Source: Nyssa sinensis (taxonomy: Eukaryota > Streptophyta > Magnoliopsida > Cornales > Nyssaceae). From it: a DNA stretch of 64,000 bases. The notes under the pieces were generated by a model. It searched no databases, was not told the origin of the DNA, and worked only from the letters and a program-made list of their open reading frames with translations. Both the position numbers and the translations under genes were made by a program. The stretch is taken from positions 23,982,216 through 24,046,215 of the forward strand of contig CM018050.1 in assembly GCA_008638375.1 (NCBI GenBank), read 5' to 3'. Shown here piece after piece: positions 60,478 to 64,000 of the stretch. Position 1 is the stretch's first letter. Every line of letters begins with the position of its first letter.

Positions 60478-61181
60478 TGATATACCACTATGTGACACAC
60501 CAACCACTGCATGACACGGGTAACTGCAAGATCGGCTCATGACCCATAATACAGCTCAGGCTCGGCCATATAACTTGTGTTCGGTCGCCCAGCTCGGGCT
60601 CGGCCACATAACTTGTGCTCAGTCGCTTAGTTCATGTTCGGCCTTATAATTTGTGCTCGGTCATTTAGTACATGCTCGGTCATATATCTCATCCTCGGTC
60701 AATCAAGGGCATAACCTGCATGGGCCGAGCTCATAGTATCAAAGCAGGACAGCTCTCCCATAAAGACTAACTTGTATAAATGCGAGCTTGCAATACAACA
60801 CATCAATGATCAGACCTAATCATCGCTTCAGGGAGCACCAAGCAGGAAATAAGGAAGCTATCTCCAACAAGGAAACTGCCACATTGAGTTACCATATTCG
60901 ACAAGGTAACTGATATCTCCGGAGATCCAATCCCTATATTCATGGCTCCAAATCCTAATCAACTTAGGAGAGACATTGCCTATAAATTCAACCCTAAAGG
61001 TACGCTTTATTTTCATGCTCATTATTTTGGCTTTCATTACGAGTCTTTCAATTCAATTTATTGACTTAAGCATCGGAGCGGCTACCGCCGGAGCCAACCC
61101 GGTGGTCCTCTGATCTTCTGTTTCGAGTGTTTCGCAGGGAGCCGAGCTTGGATCTCACGTGGGCCAAAAAGTGCAGCATCA
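60478..61181 (+). repeat. 5' LTR of G3
   Basis: 704 bp from TGATATACCAC to GCAGCATCA. A TATA-like TATAAATG lies at 60775. The LTR includes a 38-bp tandem repeat block absent from G1. Confidence 0.87.
60561..60710 (+). repeat. 38-bp tandem repeat in the U3 of the G3 LTR
   Basis: Units start at 60561, 60599 and 60637, with a partial one at 60675. The consensus is near CTCGGCCAYATAACTTGTGC then TCGGTCGCYYAGYTCRKG. It lies upstream of the TATA-like box. Confidence 0.82.
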
Positions 61182-61184
61182 GTT

Positions 61185-61204
61185 TGGCGCCGTCTGTGGG
61201 AACG
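61185..61204 (+). other. PBS of G3
   Basis: TGGCGCCGTCTGTGGGAACG, identical to G2, three bases after the LTR. Confidence 0.85.
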
Positions 61205-61260
61205 ACAATCACCAAGTGCTCTACTCAATCTAAGCTCATCTTCCGTTTATCAGAGGGATC

Positions 61261-62827
61261 ATGGCTCCCAACTTGCGACCCAGGAATAACACTCAAAACC
61301 CTCATCCTCAACCAACTACCGGACGAGGAAGAAGGCGAGTGAATAACCCTGTACAGGAAGAACTGATCGAAACTAGGCGGCAGAACCAGTTGCTACGGGA
61401 ACAGCTTTTGACCATGACCAGGACCCTGGCAATGTTCACCCAGAATCATGAAACCAATCCTCAAAATCCACCCGTTGTCACAAACACTCAACAGCAGCAG
61501 CCTCCTGCGGCTGCCGGTATTCATGTAGACCCCCAGCCGTCGACGGCAGCCGGTCGAGGGGTTCCCGCCTTTGTCCCGGAGGTCCATTATCGAAGTACTA
61601 CCCGACCCCCCATCCCAGGGGCCTCGGGAGTAAACTACGTTCCACAAGGATCACCTCCTCGAGTGGTTCCTGTACCACCAGTACCAGAGAATCAGAACAA
61701 CCCCCCAGTAGTGGGCCAAGATCAGCCTACCCATATAGGCCCTGAGGTCGTGAGACCTGCCTCGCAGCAACCCGTTTTACCAAGGGGGTCAGTAAGAGCC
61801 GAAGAAGTTGCTGAATCAATAGACCGTACTGCCATCATAAGGGGTGCCCAGTATCCAGAACAGGACGAGCTGGCCAGATTGCTCGGGAGGTCGGCCACCC
61901 CGTTCACCAATGCTATCATGGCCGAGGAAAGACCCAAGAAATTTATCGTCCCTAAATTCACCCCTTATGATGGGACTGGGGACCCGGGGGACCACCTCTC
62001 CCACTACCAGCACACCATGGCTTTGCACGGCACTTCTGATGCCTTCTTATGCAGAACGTTCGTGACCAGCCTCAATGGTACCGCCCTAAAGTGGTTCCAC
62101 CACCTCCCGCCTGAACTCAGTATCTGGCTTTTATGAGCTCGGCAGAAGGTTCTTGGACAGATTCATGACTAGCAGGAGGCTAAGAAAGGGTCCGGAATTC
62201 CTTCTGAACATAAAGCAAACAAGGGAAGAATCGCTCAGGGGGTATATAGCACGTTTCAACGCCGAGCTCACCGAGGTAACAGACTGCAGCCCCGGTTTCC
62301 TAGTGGCTGCTCTAGCCGCTGGACTTGCTCAAGGAGGGTTTAGAGACTCCCTGACCAAAAATCCCCCTGCGGACATGGCGGCACTCATGGACCGTGCAAG
62401 GAAGTACATCAACCTGGAGGAGGCCAGGGACACCTCTAGAAAGGTCAAAGAGCAAGCTCAAAAAGACGATCACAAGAAAGATAGTCAAAGGAAGGACGAC
62501 CAAAAGAAGGACACCAGCTCAGCTAGGAAGAGAGTCAGGAGCCCAGAAAAAAGGGGGGCCCCCAGAACCTCCTTCAATTCTGGGCTGAGGGAATTCAACC
62601 ACTTTACTCCTCTAAACGCCTCTCCGTACAACATATTGAAGCAAGTAAGATCTCGAGAAAATCTGAGATGGCCGGAGCCTTTGAAAGGAGACCCCAGCTA
62701 TCGAGATCAGACCAAATATTGTGATTTTCACAAGGACCGAGGGCACACAACCAATACCTGCAAAGCTCTCAAGCATGAGATTGAGCAGCTAATAAGGAGA
62801 GGAAGGCTGCAAGAGTTCGTCAAGTAG
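61261..62827 (+). pseudogene. Gag of G3, one frameshift
   Basis: ATG at 61261 (MAPNLRPRNN). The Pro/Gln-rich N-terminus and first half of the capsid core (KFIVPKFTPYDGTGDPGDHL) are in one frame. A single extra base at about 62114 shifts it, and the rest (LDRFMTSRRLRKGPEFLL, NAELTEVTDCSPGFL) runs from about 62117 in the next frame to TAG at 62825. A knuckle variant YCDFHKDRGHTTNTC (CX2HX4HX4C) lies near 62718-62762. A basic, Lys/Asp-rich linker precedes it. Confidence 0.9.
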
Positions 62828-63565
62828 GACGGAGAACAGAACCCCCGTGACGAACGACCCCAGCAGAGAAAAACCGACCAGAGGCAAGAACAGAAAGAAG
62901 GCAGGAACGAACCCCCACGACAGAACAATCAGGTGATCTATGTTCTACACGCAGATTCCCCTGCAACAGGCACCTCTAACAGGTCAAGGAAACGATATGC
63001 TCGGGAGGCCAGGTCTGCTCCCAACATCATGCAGGTCGCTAACTTGGAGAAAAGGTTAAAGCCCTTGCCGGAAATCCAATTTACGGATCATGACCTTATG
63101 GGAGTTCATTGTCCTCACAGCGATGCCCTGGTTATCTCCCTTAGGATCGCCAACTTCGATATCCGGAGAGTTCTCGTCGACACTGGGTGTTCGACCAATG
63201 TACTGTTCTACGACCCTTTCAAGTATATGAAGCTCGACCCCAATGACATTAAGCCCACGGGCATAATCATGACGGGCTTCGATGGAAACACTAACACTCC
63301 ACTAGGAAGGGTCGATCTGGCCACCACTGCGGGTGAAGGGGACGGACAGAAGACCACGATAGCCGAGTACATGGTCATAAAAGCCAAATCTCCCTACAAC
63401 GTCATAATTGGGAGGCCCTGGCTACATGAGATGGGAGCGGTCACCTCAACTCTCCACCAATGCTTAAAATACGTTCACAATCAGACAGTCTACTCCATCA
63501 GAGGATGCCAACCGACCTCCCGAGAGTGCCATGCCCTCGCACTCAAAGCTAAGGCCCCCAAATAG
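62828..63565 (+). CDS. Aspartic protease of G3
   Basis: Same frame as the gag C-terminus after the TAG at 62825. NRSRKRYAREARSAP leads to NLEKRLKPLPEIQF, catalytic DTGCST (VLVDTGCSTNVLFYDPF, near 63179) and YNVIIGRPWLHEMGA. No stop occurs until TAG at 63563. It would process Gag and Pol. Its translation needs readthrough of the 62825 stop, or that stop is a CAG-to-TAG mutation (G1 has CAG). Confidence 0.85.
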   Translation, partial: DGEQNPRDERPQQRKTDQRQEQKEGRNEPPRQNNQVIYVLHADSPATGTSNRSRKRYAREARSAPNIMQVANLEKRLKPLPEIQFTDHDLMGVHCPHSDALVISLRIANFDIRRVLVDTGCSTNVLFYDPFKYMKLDPNDIKPTGIIMTGFDGNTNTPLGRVDLATTAGEGDGQKTTIAEYMVIKAKSPYNVIIGRPWLHEMGAVTSTLHQCLKYVHNQTVYSIRGCQPTSRECHALALKAKAPK

Positions 63566-63571
63566 CAATTA
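63557..63571 (+). promoter_or_regulatory. UAG-CAA-UUA leaky-stop context at the PR-RT joint of G3
   Basis: CCC AAA TAG CAA TTA with the stop at 63563-63565. Its nine bases from UAG are identical to G1 and match the tobacco mosaic virus readthrough context. The downstream frame is open for at least 435 nt, to the window end. Confidence 0.65.
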
Positions 63572-64000
63572 CTGCACGCCCGTGTGTGCAAGGATGCAAT
63601 CTACCCTTGCTGTCACGAGGCAGAAGACTGTCCCTCCAAAATTGAAGAACCATTGAGCCCCAGAGGAAGGGATAGCAGAGCCAAGCCTATAGGGGAGCCT
63701 ATTAAAATCCTGGTCAGCTCAGAGGATCAAGGACGTTATCTGCAGATAGGTCCCGACCTGACACATGCCGAGCAGGATGAGCTGGTCAAGTTTTTGAAGA
63801 AAAACCTCTCCGTATTCGCCTGGGAGACAAGCGACATGGAAGGGATAGATCCCGACCTGATTACGCACAGACTAATGGTGGATCCAGATCATCCACCAGT
63901 GAGACAAAAGAGAAGGCCTCTCGCTCCAGAGCGGCATCAGGTCATCAACGACGAAGTTCAAAGGTTGCTCAACGCCAACATGATACGAGAGGTATTTTAT
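63566..64000 (+). CDS. Reverse transcriptase N-terminal part of G3, partial
   Basis: In frame after the UAG: a linker (EDCPSKIEEPLSPRG), then FAWETSDMEGIDPDL, VRQKRRPLAPERHQ and NDEVQRLLNANMIREVFY at the window end. No stop occurs in this stretch. It is the pre-RT segment and the first RT residues; the catalytic motif lies beyond the window. Confidence 0.85.

Larger units (their letters stand above)
60478..64000 (+). mobile_element. Ty3/gypsy Tat/Retand-like element G3, 5' part, cut by window end
   Basis: 5' LTR, PBS, gag, protease and the start of RT, in the orientation opposite to G1 and of the same family. It is GC-richer than the surrounding DNA. Lesions seen: a one-base insertion in gag and a TAG at the gag-PR joint. 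The rest, including the second LTR, is outside the window. Confidence 0.94.

Overview
This window is plant nuclear DNA, most likely from a eudicot. It is AT-rich, carries nested LTR retrotransposons, MITEs and microsatellites, and contains one clear host gene: a six-exon PIN-FORMED auxin efflux carrier of the PIN1-like type (CDS 51250-54413, 600 aa). Roughly half of the 64 kb can be assigned to transposable elements by LTRs, target-site duplications (TSDs), primer-binding sites and coding motifs. The species cannot be named from the sequence.

Layout: 1-3803 is the 5' part of a Tat/Retand-like Ty3/gypsy element on the minus strand (G1). 4702-5102 is a miniature TRIM element. 9246-13888 is a complete but dead Ty1/copia element (copia A). 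15291-15768 is a foldback MITE. 23760-36220 is an old minisatellite split by a full-length 10.06-kb Tat-type gypsy element (G2, 24001-34062) and by a 1.2-kb solo LTR (34505-35718). 36344-37582 is a miniature copia deletion derivative. 38141-38267 and 39415-39913 are further foldback MITEs. 40450-48711 is a minus-strand copia element (copia B) whose reverse transcriptase region is interrupted by a 3.37-kb gypsy solo LTR (41493-44859). The PIN gene and its promoter follow, flanked by two Stowaway-type MITEs (49023-49271, 59664-59913). 60478-64000 is the 5' part of another Tat/Retand-like element (G3), in inverted orientation to G1.

Two observations stand out. First, all three Tat-like elements have an in-frame UAG between protease and reverse transcriptase. 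Each is followed by CAA UUA (G1, G3) or CAA UCA (G2), which fits the UAG-CARYYA leaky-stop context known from tobacco mosaic virus. Other stops in these elements are not shared and look like ordinary decay. A gag-PR / RT-RH-INT layout controlled by stop-codon readthrough is therefore plausible for this lineage. Second, G2 carries an antisense gene between integrase and the 3' LTR. With two canonical introns its three exons join in frame to exactly 1911 nt (636 aa) and contain no lesion, whereas the sense pol of the same element has several stops and frameshifts.

All coordinates, TSDs and LTR differences were read by eye. Insertion ages are rough inferences. Long AT-rich stretches between these elements hold nothing I can recognise as genes.
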